Shown one piece after another: positions 55,899 to 64,000 of a DNA stretch of 64,000 bases. This stretch comes from Cytophagales bacterium. GTDB taxonomy: Bacteria > Bacteroidota > Bacteroidia > Cytophagales > 172606-1. A model generated the notes under the pieces. That model searched no databases, had not been told where the DNA came from, and saw only the letters and a list, made by a program, of their open reading frames with translations. Position numbers and translations under genes: made by a program. The stretch spans positions 286,001 to 350,000 of the forward strand of contig JAUJMU010000006.1 of the NCBI GenBank assembly GCA_030446715.1, given 5' to 3'. Each line of letters begins with the position of its first letter. Positions within the stretch are counted from its first letter, which is position 1.

Positions 55899-57362
55899 TC
55901 AAGCCAATATTCCCTTCACCACCTTACCCGCTACATCGGTAAGCCGATAACGGCGGCCCTGGTGACGGAAGATCAATTTTTCGTGGTCAATGCCGAGCAG
56001 GTGCATGGCGGTTGCCTGAAAATCATGAACATGCACCGGGTCTTTGACAATGTTATAGCCGAATTCATCGGTTTCGCCGTAGGTAAAGCCCGGCTTGATG
56101 CCCGCCCCGGCCATCCAGATGGTAAAACACCGCGGATGGTGGTCGCGGCCGTAGTTTTCGGGCGTCAGTTTGCCCTGAGAATAGTTGGTCCGGCCAAACT
56201 CGCCGCCCCAGACCACAAGGGTGTCATCCAGCATACCGCGCTGTTTCAGGTCCTTGATCAGCGCCACTGACGGCTGATCCGTACTTTTGGCCATAATCTT
56301 GATGTCCCTGGGCAGATTGCCGTGCTGGTCCCAGCCCTGGTGGTAGAGCTGGATAAACCGGACGCCCTTTTCGGCCAGCCTTCTTGCCAGCAGGCAGTTG
56401 GCGGCAAAAGTACCCGGCTTCCGCGATTCGGGACCGTACATGTCGTGGATGTAGGCAGGCTCTTTGGAAACATCCATGGTTTCGGGAACCGAAGTCTGCA
56501 TGCGGTAGGCCATTTCGTATTGAGACACGCGGGAGTTGATTTCCGGGTCGAGTATGTGGTTATACTGCTCCTGGTGCATTTTCGCCAGGTAATCCAGCAT
56601 CCGGCGGCGGCTGTTGCGGTCAATGCCGGCGGGGTCGTTGAGGTACAGCACCGGATCGGCTCCGGACCGGAACATCACGCCCTGGTGCTCCGAGGGCAAA
56701 AAGCCGTTGCCCCACAGTTTGGCGTACAGCGGCTGGTCGCCACCCTTGCCCTTGGACAGCAGCACGCAGAAAGCCGGTAAGTTCTGATTGTCACTGCCCA
56801 AACCGTAGCTTACCCACGAGCCGAAGCTGGGCCGGCCCGCCTGTTGCGAACCGGTCTGCACGAAGGTAACGGCCGGATCGTGGTTGATGGCCTCCGTGTG
56901 CATGGATTTGATAAAGCATACCTGGTCGGCAATTTGGGTGTGGTACGGCATCAGGTCGCTGATCCAGGCGCGGCTCTGTCCGTGCCGGGCAAACTGGAAC
57001 TTTCCGAAGGCAAGCGGAAAGGAACGCTGCCCCGACGACATGCCCGTAAGCCGCTGATTGCCCCGTACGGAATCCGGCAGTTCCTGCCCGAACATTTCCC
57101 GCAGTTTAGGCTTATAATCAAAGAGTTCCAGCTGGGAAGGTGCCCCACTCTGAAACAGATAAATCACTCTTTTTGCCTTGGGCACGAAGTGCGGAAGCAA
57201 GTCACCCGGATCATCGGCACCTCCCAGGGTGCCGCGGCCCGCTGCTTCGGGTTGGCCGGTGTTCAGTAAAGAACCCAAAGCCGCAGCCCCCAAACCCAGC
57301 ACACTTCCCTTCAGGAATTCGCGGCGGTTGAACTGCTGGGCAATTTCGTGATCCTGCTTCAT
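55899..57362 (-). CDS. DUF1501 secreted protein, copy 2
   Basis: 487 aa from MKQDHEIAQQFNRREFLKGS, a Tat signal. The same blocks as copy 1 appear: KRVIYLFQSGAPSQLELFDY, GQSRAWISDLMPYHTQIADQ, GWDQHGNLPRDIKIMAKSTD, VVWGGEFGRTNYSQGKLTPE, GRDHHPRCFTIWMAGAGIKP and LTDVAGKVVKG at the end. It pairs with the DUF1553 gene immediately upstream (141-base gap), mirroring the copy 1 arrangement. The two copies share motifs but differ clearly in between, so this is not a recent duplication. Confidence 0.9.
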   Translation of the reverse strand: MKQDHEIAQQFNRREFLKGSVLGLGAAALGSLLNTGQPEAAGRGTLGGADDPGDLLPHFVPKAKRVIYLFQSGAPSQLELFDYKPKLREMFGQELPDSVRGNQRLTGMSSGQRSFPLAFGKFQFARHGQSRAWISDLMPYHTQIADQVCFIKSMHTEAINHDPAVTFVQTGSQQAGRPSFGSWVSYGLGSDNQNLPAFCVLLSKGKGGDQPLYAKLWGNGFLPSEHQGVMFRSGADPVLYLNDPAGIDRNSRRRMLDYLAKMHQEQYNHILDPEINSRVSQYEMAYRMQTSVPETMDVSKEPAYIHDMYGPESRKPGTFAANCLLARRLAEKGVRFIQLYHQGWDQHGNLPRDIKIMAKSTDQPSVALIKDLKQRGMLDDTLVVWGGEFGRTNYSQGKLTPENYGRDHHPRCFTIWMAGAGIKPGFTYGETDEFGYNIVKDPVHVHDFQATAMHLLGIDHEKLIFRHQGRRYRLTDVAGKVVKGILA

Positions 57363-57503
57363 CGGATTTTTAAATTGAAAATTGACAATTGACAATGGGT
57401 ATCTCCTGACTTTGCTGGTTGCGCCTCACAGTCCAGCCGTATAACCATACAACCATATAACCATCTTCTCCAAATCCAGTCTCCTTTTCTCCCGGCTTTC
57501 CGC

Positions 57504-60500
57504 CTACCTCTTCATCACAAACTCATCAAAGTTCATGACAGTGGTCGCGACCATTGTGCAGGCTGCCAGTTCGGCGGCATTCAGGGTATTGTCCCGTTTT
57601 GATTCACCGATACTCAGCAACTCTTTGATTCTCTTTGGGTTCCGCTGGAAAACTTCCAGCTCTCCGGCGTAAAGTTCCTTCATCAGTTCAAGTTCCTGCG
57701 GACGCGGGGGCCTTGACGTAAGGGCTTTGAAAGCATAACTGATCCGCGCTTCCGGAGTATTGCCGGTTTCCCGCATCATGCGTTCAGCCAGCTTGCGCGA
57801 CGCCTCCACATACTGCGGATCGTTCATCAGCACCAGCGACTGCAGGGGGGTAGCGGTTTTCTGGCGCTTCACCACGCAGAGGTAGCGGTCCGGGGCATCA
57901 AAGTTCATCATGGACGGCGGCGGGGAACTGCGCTTCCAGACGGTATACAGGCTGCGGCGGTAAAGATCTTCGCCCTTGCCTTGTTCGTAGTGCGTCGTAT
58001 TACGGGTAGCAAGAGCCTCCCATATTCCCGAAGGCTGGTATGGAAATACGCTTGGTCCACCTATTTTCCGAACCAGCAGCCCGCTGGCGGCCAGGGCATT
58101 GTCGCGAATCTGCTCCGCCGACAACCGGAAGCTGGGGCCCCGGCTGAAAAAGGAATTGTCCGGATCAACCGCAAGGGCTTCCCGGGTGGGAACGGATGAT
58201 TGCCGGTAAGTGGCCGACATCACGATCATCTTCAGAAGTGCCTTCACGTTCCAGCCCGACTCCACAAAATGAGTCGCCAGAAAATCCAGCAGTTCAGGGT
58301 TAGTGGGCAGGCTGCCCTGGTTGCCAAAATCATCCACCGTTTCCACCAAACCTTTGCCAAAGAACATGCCCCAGAAGCGGTTAACCGTTACCCGCGAGGT
58401 CAGCGGGTGGTTCGGATCGACCAGCCACCTGGCAAGGCCCAGACGGTCTTGCGGAAGTTTCTTGTCAAAAGCAATCAGCCTGGAGGGCGTGTTGGGGTTT
58501 ACCCTTTCCTTTGGTTCGTCATAAGCCCCCCGGTCAAGGATGTGGGTGGGGAGCTTCTCCTTCCGTTCCCGCATGATCATCACCTCGGGCTGATCGGTAA
58601 GCAGCTGGTTTTCCTCGTCCCGGAATCTGGCAAGGTCGGCCAGCTTCGCCTCATATTCTGCGTCATGGTTGAGCAGGTAATATTGATAGAGCAACGGATT
58701 CCGGTCGGCGTCCGGCTGAGCCAGCAGGGACGCAACGGTGGTTTGGCCTCCGGCCAGTTCCTGCACTTCAGGCGTACTCAACTGCCGTTTATAGATTGAA
58801 AATTCATCAATCACCAGATTCTGAATACTGCCGCGCATATCCTTACCCAGCATAAACGGCATATCTGACCAGTGGCTTTTCTTTTCGCCGTACAGAATGC
58901 TTTTCCGGAGATTGTCCACTAAAACCGTCCGGCTGGCTTCCCGGCCATCCAGAAACAACCTGACCCCGCTGGCCTTGCTGCTGCCGTCGTAGGTAAGGGC
59001 GAGGTGGTGCCAGGTATCCTTCTTCAGTTTTTCGTGGATTTTCAGATCAATGGCATTGGCCGGCCAGACATAGCTGAACGACACGGAGAGTGAATTGTCC
59101 GGATTGAGCAATACCCGGTAGCCACGGTACCCTTCAAATTCGCCGTTGCACTTGGCGAAAATGGTTCCTTCCTCTCCATCCTTCTGCAGGTTCACCCAAG
59201 TACTGACCGAAAAAGGCTGGTGGCGGTCAAAATCCACCTCACGGCTCAGTTCAAACCCGGCATCACCGATAAACTGTCGCCCTTTTCCCTTTTTTCCGGC
59301 CACTACCCTGGGCTTCCGGTCGCGGTCACCGGACATTTTGGCTTTTACTTTGGTAGGGGCTGAATTTTTCAGATGAATTGTATCGTGATGGTCTTCAAAG
59401 GACATGGCTACCATCAGCTGGCGATCCGTAAGAAAGTATTTGCCCGGGGACTGCCGGGCAGCTGCCAGCCACTTCAGGTAATTCTGCCGGTAGTTCTGGG
59501 GCTGAATGGCTTCTTCCAGCGGCTGGATTTTTTCCCGGATATACTTCAGCTTCTGCTCCGCTTCCCGGCTGGGAAGAATCAGTGTCGGCGAGGCTTCTCC
59601 GTTGTAGGGGATAATGCCCGAATCGTGGTTGTTGTTGAAAAAGGCCGACAGCGAATAATAATCCTTCTGCGAAATGGGATCGTATTTATGGTCATGGCAC
59701 CGGGCACATTCCACGGTCAGTCCCAGAAAGGCTTTGCCAAACGTATTGGTTCGGTCGGCCACGTACTCAATGCGGTATTCCTCATCCACTACGCCGCCTT
59801 CCTGCGTCTGCGAATGGTTGCGGTTGAAGGAAGTCGCCAGCAGTTGATTTCTGGTCGGGTTGGGCAGCAGGTCGCCGGCGAGTTGCCATGTCATAAACCG
59901 GTCGTAGGTCAGATTGCTGTTCCAGGCATCGATCACCCAGTTGCGCCAGGGCCAGCTGTTGCGCATTCCATCATCCTGATATCCGTGGGAATCGGCGTAC
60001 CGGGCAAGGTCAAGCCATTCCACCGCCATCCTCTCTCCGTAGTGTGGCGATAAAAGCAGCCGGTTTACCACCTTCTCCCAGGCATTAGGCGAAGTGTCAT
60101 TCAGGAACGCATCCACTTCGGCAACCGTGGGTGGCAACCCGGTCAGGTCGAAGGTTACCCGCCGCAGCAAGGTTTCTTTTGCGGCCTCCGGAGAGGGTTG
60201 CAAGCCCTTTTCCTCCAGCTTTTTCAGTACAAAATGATCAAGCTTTGTCTTAGCCCAGCCCGGGTTTTTCAGTTTTGGCATTTCGGGCCTCCGGGGAGCA
60301 ATGAATGACCAGTGTTCCTTCCACTTTGCGCCCTGATCGATCCATCTGGCCAGCAGGGCTATTTCGTATTCCGACAACTGAAGATTAGAAGCCGGCGGGG
60401 GCATGATTTCTTCCGGGTCTTTGGTAATGATGCGGGCAAAAAGGTGACTCTTTCCCAGCTTCCCGGCTACAACAGCGTGACGTTTCCCGGGGCTGTCCAG

Positions 60501-60758
60501 GGCGGCAAACGCCCCTTCCTCGGTGTCAAGCCGCAGATTTCCCTCCCGCTTATTGGCATCGGGGCCGTGGCAGGCAAAGCAACGGTCTGATAATATGGGC
60601 TTTACGTGAAAATTGAAATCTATCTCTTCGGGCAAAACGGCAAGCAGACTGTCACTGCCGTAGGTTTGACGTCCGCATCCTCCGAGGCCATTCAGCAGAG
60701 CTGCCGGGAAAGCAGCAAGGGAAAAAACAAACATCAATCGGAAAGTCAGCTTTTTCAT
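57504..60758 (-). CDS. PSCyt1-DUF1549-LamG-DUF1553 protein, intact
   Basis: About 1084 aa from MKKLTFRLMFVFSLAAFPAA. A lipoprotein-like signal with Cys after LNGLGG is followed by PSCyt1 with haem motif CFACH (LSDRCFACHGPDANKREGNL). DUF1549 (FDLTGLPPTVAEVDAFLNDT) and a second CxxCH (VECARCHDHKYDPISQKDYY) come next. A laminin-G/concanavalin-like domain lies near residues 510-690 (FSVSTWVNLQKDGEEGTIFA, TWHHLALTYDGSSKASGVRL). DUF1553 follows (DRLGLARWLVDPNHPLTSRV, TVNRFWGMFFGKGLVETVDD), ending LMNDPQYVEASRKLAERMMR. It should be anchored outside the cytoplasmic membrane. The ATG at 60758 fits the strong promoter at 60804-60834. Confidence 0.92.
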   Translation of the reverse strand: MKKLTFRLMFVFSLAAFPAALLNGLGGCGRQTYGSDSLLAVLPEEIDFNFHVKPILSDRCFACHGPDANKREGNLRLDTEEGAFAALDSPGKRHAVVAGKLGKSHLFARIITKDPEEIMPPPASNLQLSEYEIALLARWIDQGAKWKEHWSFIAPRRPEMPKLKNPGWAKTKLDHFVLKKLEEKGLQPSPEAAKETLLRRVTFDLTGLPPTVAEVDAFLNDTSPNAWEKVVNRLLLSPHYGERMAVEWLDLARYADSHGYQDDGMRNSWPWRNWVIDAWNSNLTYDRFMTWQLAGDLLPNPTRNQLLATSFNRNHSQTQEGGVVDEEYRIEYVADRTNTFGKAFLGLTVECARCHDHKYDPISQKDYYSLSAFFNNNHDSGIIPYNGEASPTLILPSREAEQKLKYIREKIQPLEEAIQPQNYRQNYLKWLAAARQSPGKYFLTDRQLMVAMSFEDHHDTIHLKNSAPTKVKAKMSGDRDRKPRVVAGKKGKGRQFIGDAGFELSREVDFDRHQPFSVSTWVNLQKDGEEGTIFAKCNGEFEGYRGYRVLLNPDNSLSVSFSYVWPANAIDLKIHEKLKKDTWHHLALTYDGSSKASGVRLFLDGREASRTVLVDNLRKSILYGEKKSHWSDMPFMLGKDMRGSIQNLVIDEFSIYKRQLSTPEVQELAGGQTTVASLLAQPDADRNPLLYQYYLLNHDAEYEAKLADLARFRDEENQLLTDQPEVMIMRERKEKLPTHILDRGAYDEPKERVNPNTPSRLIAFDKKLPQDRLGLARWLVDPNHPLTSRVTVNRFWGMFFGKGLVETVDDFGNQGSLPTNPELLDFLATHFVESGWNVKALLKMIVMSATYRQSSVPTREALAVDPDNSFFSRGPSFRLSAEQIRDNALAASGLLVRKIGGPSVFPYQPSGIWEALATRNTTHYEQGKGEDLYRRSLYTVWKRSSPPPSMMNFDAPDRYLCVVKRQKTATPLQSLVLMNDPQYVEASRKLAERMMRETGNTPEARISYAFKALTSRPPRPQELELMKELYAGELEVFQRNPKRIKELLSIGESKRDNTLNAAELAACTMVATTVMNFDEFVMKR

Positions 60759-60803
60759 TTGGTAAAGTCCTGCCAATGAAGGAATTATTGAAAATCAGTT
60801 TAC

Positions 60804-60834
60804 CAAATGTAATCAATTAGCCTCTTTATTTCAA
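60804..60834 (-). promoter_or_regulatory. Bacteroidota-type promoter for the DUF1553/DUF1501 copy 2 operon
   Basis: On the minus strand TTG (60832-60834) is followed after exactly 20 bases by TACATTTG (60804-60811), a full match to the TTG-(19-21)-TAnnTTTG pattern. The ATG lies 46 bases further, giving a short leader. Confidence 0.75.
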
Positions 60835-61017
60835 TAAACTCTCTGAATAATTCAATTGAATCCGGTGCCGTATACAGCAAACGCGAAACGGGAGAATAAA
60901 AATTACAATGCGGCACAAAAAATCCGGAAGTTGACTCTTCCGGACTCTGATATAGAATCTGATATAAAAAGGGATGATGCCAATCCGGCCATCAGAAGTA
61001 AAGCTGCTTGCCACTCC

Positions 61018-62418
61018 CTACATATTGGTCACCTTCATATTCTCCGGGTCCCAGTTGATGATTTTCTTCTCAAAGTAGCTCATATTGGATGCAAGGGCCG
61101 GCCCGGCAGCCCGCAGGCCAAAGGCAGGATCCTCAATCACTGGTTTCCCGGTCCGGACAGCGTCGAAAAAGTTGACAAAGTGCTCATAGCGGTCATTGAA
61201 CCCCTGGGGCTCTTTGTATACCTCCTCCCGGGGAGCTGTCCGCTTAGGCATTTCCATTCCGTATTTGGTCTGGTAGTTTCTGACAAATTCTTTCTGCACG
61301 GCTTCGGGGAAAGTTTCAAAAGAATCCCAGCCACCATAGGTGGGAGTAGTGGAGATTTTGTTGCGCTTCAGTTTTACATCGCTCCAGCCCAGTTCCATCA
61401 CGCCTTCCGACCCGATCATCCGGGTGTGCGAACCACCCCCTCCCCCATCCACAAAATTGACCCTCAGTGTCATCTGAAAGGCCGGGTGAGTTTCAGTTTT
61501 GGGGTAATCAAAGATAGCCACTACAACATCGGGAACATCGCGGCCGTCTTTCCAGAAAGCCAGCTGACCGCTGGAGAAAATACGGATGGGACCTTTAGAA
61601 TCCACAATGTAATGCAGCCCGGTAATCAGGTGTACAAACAAATCGCCGGGGACGCCGGTACCGTAGTCGCGGTAGTTGCGCCACCGGAAAAACCGCACCG
61701 GGTCGAACGGCACTTTCGGAGCATCGCCAATGAAGCGGTCCCAGTCAATTGTTTTCGGCGAAGCATCCGGCGGAATAGAGTACTGCCAGGCACCGTTGGC
61801 GTCGCTGCGGTCCATGACAGCCTCTACCATGTTCAGTTCGCCGATGGCACCGGCCCGGTAAAATTCCCGCGCTTTGGCATGGGTCAGGCTGCTGATCCGC
61901 TGGCTGCCCACCTGGAGGGGCTTTTTCGTTTTCTGCTGGGCTGCAATTACGGCATGGCCTTCTGCGATCTGGTGAACCATCGGCTTTTCGCAATACACCG
62001 CTTTGCCCTTGTTCATGGCGTCAATGGAAATCCGGTCGTGCCAGTGGTCAGTAGTGGCAACGATTACCGCATCAATATCTTTGCGGTTCAGAATCTGCTG
62101 GTAGTCGCGGGTAGTAAATACGCTTTTGCCGAAAATTTCCTTACTGCGGGTCAGGCGTCCGTCGTATAAATCGCAGACGGCTACCAGTTCAGTACCCGGC
62201 ACCTGAAGAGCAGTTTTAACGTCCCCGAAACCCATGATACCCATCCCTATTCCGGCAATCCGGATTTTATCGTTCGGAGAAAACCGCTTTGGTTGCTGCA
62301 GGATTTCTTCTTTGAAAGAATTGGCGCCAAAGGCTGTGGTTGCTCCGGCCACCAGCGCGGTGGTTCCGCCCAGTTTGCGGATAAAGGCACGACGGGAATG
62401 TGATTTGTGATCAGACAT
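61018..62418 (-). CDS. Tat-exported Gfo/Idh/MocA-family oxidoreductase
   Basis: The 466 aa protein has a Tat signal (SRRAFIRKLGGTTALVAG). Its Rossmann domain has RIAGIGMGIMGFGDVKTALQ, a family EKP motif (GKAVYCEKPMVHQIAEGHAV) and DHWHDRISIDAMNKGK. The C-terminal substrate domain has GDLFVHLITGLHYIVDSKGP with the catalytic His region, then a glycine-rich loop. It binds NAD(P), usually tightly in exported members, and acts on sugars or sugar derivatives. It shares the strand with the DUF1553/DUF1501 genes but has its own promoter. Together with DUF1080 it could form a 3-keto-sugar route; this is inference. Confidence 0.9.
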   Translation of the reverse strand: MSDHKSHSRRAFIRKLGGTTALVAGATTAFGANSFKEEILQQPKRFSPNDKIRIAGIGMGIMGFGDVKTALQVPGTELVAVCDLYDGRLTRSKEIFGKSVFTTRDYQQILNRKDIDAVIVATTDHWHDRISIDAMNKGKAVYCEKPMVHQIAEGHAVIAAQQKTKKPLQVGSQRISSLTHAKAREFYRAGAIGELNMVEAVMDRSDANGAWQYSIPPDASPKTIDWDRFIGDAPKVPFDPVRFFRWRNYRDYGTGVPGDLFVHLITGLHYIVDSKGPIRIFSSGQLAFWKDGRDVPDVVVAIFDYPKTETHPAFQMTLRVNFVDGGGGGSHTRMIGSEGVMELGWSDVKLKRNKISTTPTYGGWDSFETFPEAVQKEFVRNYQTKYGMEMPKRTAPREEVYKEPQGFNDRYEHFVNFFDAVRTGKPVIEDPAFGLRAAGPALASNMSYFEKKIINWDPENMKVTNM

Positions 62419-62446
62419 AAGATCCTTGAATACTTCAGTAATTTCT

Positions 62447-62476
62447 CAAATTAACTACATTCTCAATGGGTTACAA
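62447..62476 (-). promoter_or_regulatory. Possible promoter of the Gfo/Idh/MocA gene
   Basis: On the minus strand TTG (62474-62476) is followed after 19 bases by TTAATTTG (62447-62454), one mismatch from TAnnTTTG. It is 28 bases ahead of the ATG at 62418. Confidence 0.5.
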
Positions 62477-62542
62477 AAATTTGAGTCATTATTTTTAGCG
62501 ATCGGGTTATCTTTTATCTGGGTAGCTTTGGGGCAAAAAACC

Positions 62543-63218
62543 ATGATAAATGAGCAGCCGTTCGCCGTATCATTTGATATGGACGGAGTAGTGGCAGACA
62601 ACATCAGCTACCATTTTGACGCCTGGCGGCAGTTCGTTTGGCAAATATGGCTTTCATCTGAGTGATGATGAGCTGACGCGCTACGTAAATGGCCGGATCG
62701 CGCGGGAAATACTCGAATACCTTTTCCGCAGAGAACTCTCTCCTGAAGAGGTCCACCGATACACCGAGGAAAAGGAAGACATTTACCGGGAGCTATACCG
62801 CCCCTACCTGAAGCCTGCTGAAGGTCTTATTCCCTTCTTGCAGGAGCTCCGGCGGCATGGGGTACCCACGGCAATTGCTACCTCAGCGCCTTACACCAAT
62901 GTATCATTTACCCTCGACGGCACAGGCACCAGAGAGTTTTTCCGGGAAATTGTAGATGCCCGGCACGTCAGGCGGGGAAAGCCGGATCCGGAAATTTACC
63001 TGCTGGCAGCCTCCCGGCTAAATAGGCCGCCTGAAAAATGTATTGTAATTGAAGATGCCCTGCTGGGTGTGCAGGCCGGACTGAATGCCAGTATGAAAGT
63101 GATCGGCATCACAACTACCCACACTGCCGAAGAATTAATCAACACGCACCATATAATCCGTCACTTCCAGGATCTGGATATTGAACTTTTGTACCGTCTG
63201 CTGCGTACTGAGCAGTGA
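62543..63218 (+). pseudogene. HAD-family phosphatase / beta-phosphoglucomutase-like, +1 frameshift
   Basis: The first frame, from the ATG at 62543, has FAVSFDMDGVVADNISYHFD, the nucleophile DxD loop. After WRQF the frame shifts near 62635: one extra base in TTCGTTTGGC. The rest runs in the next frame: KYGFHLSDDELTRYVNGRIA, then PTAIATSAPYTN (motif II), RRGKPDPEIYLLAA (motif III Lys) and CIVIEDALLGVQAG (motif IV). All catalytic residues are present. The group includes beta-phosphoglucomutases and sugar-phosphate phosphatases. It is divergent from the Gfo/Idh/MocA gene. Confidence 0.85.
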
Positions 63219-63659
63219 AACCGGATGATTACTGTTCCAAGTATCCGGAGTATTGCTTTCCACCGATTTCTGGCAGTGGCGGAACTTTCAATAAAGAAGG
63301 CGGGTTAGGATCAAGGCAGGAAAAACCAGGCAAGCTGAAACATGGTTTTGTTTTACCGGTCTCCATCGATTAGTATCTCTGCAACAGAACAATGGAGAAG
63401 ACTTTCAAAATTTAATTGCGACCCGGAACAAATCTGCCCGCATTATTTTATAAATAATGCAACAACCAGAAAGACAGCTTGAAATCTTAAAAATCTCAGA
63501 ATTTTCGATTTTTTCTTGTTTTGCGGGTTTTGGAAAGCAATATTATTTACCTATATTTGCAGAACATTAATCAAAAATCTTTTGCTTATAGGTTAATGAT
63601 GCATTTCCGGGCAAAAATCTACTATTTGCCTTCATACACGGGAACAAAATGGTTTGAGT

Positions 63660-63682
63660 AAATTGTATATAGTATACAATTT
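63660..63682. promoter_or_regulatory. Operator-like palindrome
   Basis: AAATTGTATA and TATACAATTT are perfect 10-base arms separated by TAG. The form resembles a dimeric repressor site, but no regulator gene is next to it in the window. Confidence 0.4.
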
Positions 63683-63700
63683 CGCTTCTAATCATTTTTG

Positions 63701-63753
63701 AAAGTTCAGATCAAGAAAATTTTTACTATCTTTTTAAACTGATCTGAACTTTT
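63701..63753. terminator. Long-loop hairpin followed by T run
   Basis: AAAGTTCAGATCA and its exact complement (13 bases each) enclose about 26 bases, and the second arm ends in a run of T. It could terminate transcription in either direction. Confidence 0.5.
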
Positions 63754-64000
63754 TTAGCCCGAATCATTTGTTTAAATAACACAAATGATCTCTTCTCTCC
63801 CGGTTACGTGTCTGACTGGGATTCAAAATTAAAATGCACTGTATTTCTCAAGCCATTTCTTTATATGGAAGGAATACCAATTTTGCCAGACGAGGCAGAA
63901 CACGTTCTTTGAATAGTTAACAGCAAGACAGCGGACCTTAAGTCTGGTTCATGATTCTGAACCATGCGTTCAGAATCTGAATCATTCCTTATCTGAGATA

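Larger units (their letters stand above)
63219..64000. other. AT-rich gene-free end of window
   Basis: About 780 bases with no convincing frame on either strand. It contains two inverted repeats listed separately and a smaller one (GATTCTGAA/TTCAGAATC) near 63950-63975. It may be the leader of a gene beyond the window. Confidence 0.5.

Noticed and set aside
60856..62169. A 437-codon open frame on the plus strand
   Set aside because: It lies opposite the well-supported Gfo/Idh/MocA gene and shows no conserved motif.

Overview
The window looks like chromosome of a Bacteroidota bacterium, most likely order Cytophagales. The basis is family content (DUF2490, DUF2141, DUF3078, a carboxypeptidase-regulatory/TonB-receptor stub, a plug-like secreted protein), several sites matching the Bacteroidota promoter pattern TTG-(19-21)-TAnnTTTG, and planctomycete-style PSCyt1/DUF1549/DUF1553 and DUF1501 genes, which Cytophagales also carry. 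I cannot name the genus from sequence alone.

Layout. 1-8290 is an insertion-sequence graveyard: ISAzo13, IS630 (three pieces), IS110 and IS3 remnants, then an intact-looking IS91-type transposase with a tyrosine recombinase. 8486-14999 is ordinary accessory chromosome with broken genes: a frameshifted chromate transporter, DUF2490, cold-shock protein, truncated histidine kinase, GNAT, plug-like protein, P-loop protein and two partial genes. 15000-17527 holds an IS21 istA fragment and IS5 copy 1. 17560-18330 is a minus-strand array of six tRNA genes. 18630-22327 has a secreted glycosidase-like protein and a NadR-like enzyme. 22538-27063 is a pile of mobile elements (IS630, IS5, IS701, IS630, MITE) that abut with almost no spacer. 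27222-35587 mixes a decayed nuclease-type transposase, SDR, DUF2141, receptor stub, AraC regulator, ISL3, a decayed DUF4242/cyclase/AraC gene, a frameshifted truncated haemoglobin, a methyltransferase and a second copy of the MITE. 36145-45263 is a stable housekeeping block (PspA, J-protein, sugar-phosphate-type MFS, DUF1697, Map, ABC permease, acyltransferase, MnmH, DUF3078, MscL). 45537-62418 is a long minus-strand locus: DUF1080 hydrolase, cytochrome/LRR membrane protein, two PSCyt1-DUF1549-DUF1553 + DUF1501 gene pairs, an NHL propeller protein, a Uma2 nuclease and a Gfo/Idh/MocA oxidoreductase. A frameshifted HAD phosphatase and about 780 bases of AT-rich sequence close the window.

The two most notable points are these. 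First, the six tRNAs all have G at position 36 and carry anticodons UAG, UGG, GUG, UUG, GCG and UCG. Together they form a minimal set able to read the whole CNN quarter of the genetic code. Second, the 45.5-62.4 kb locus combines c-type haem motifs, Tat-exported DUF1501 proteins, a DUF1080 (3-keto-glycoside hydrolase family) protein and a Gfo/Idh/MocA oxidoreductase, which suggests extracytoplasmic oxidative sugar processing. One of its two DUF1553 genes has been cleanly interrupted twice, by IS5 and by IS1, and removing both elements in silico restores one continuous reading frame. Several host genes carry single or double base indels (chrA, DUF4242 gene, globin, HAD). These are either real decay or assembly errors, and I cannot tell which from this sequence.
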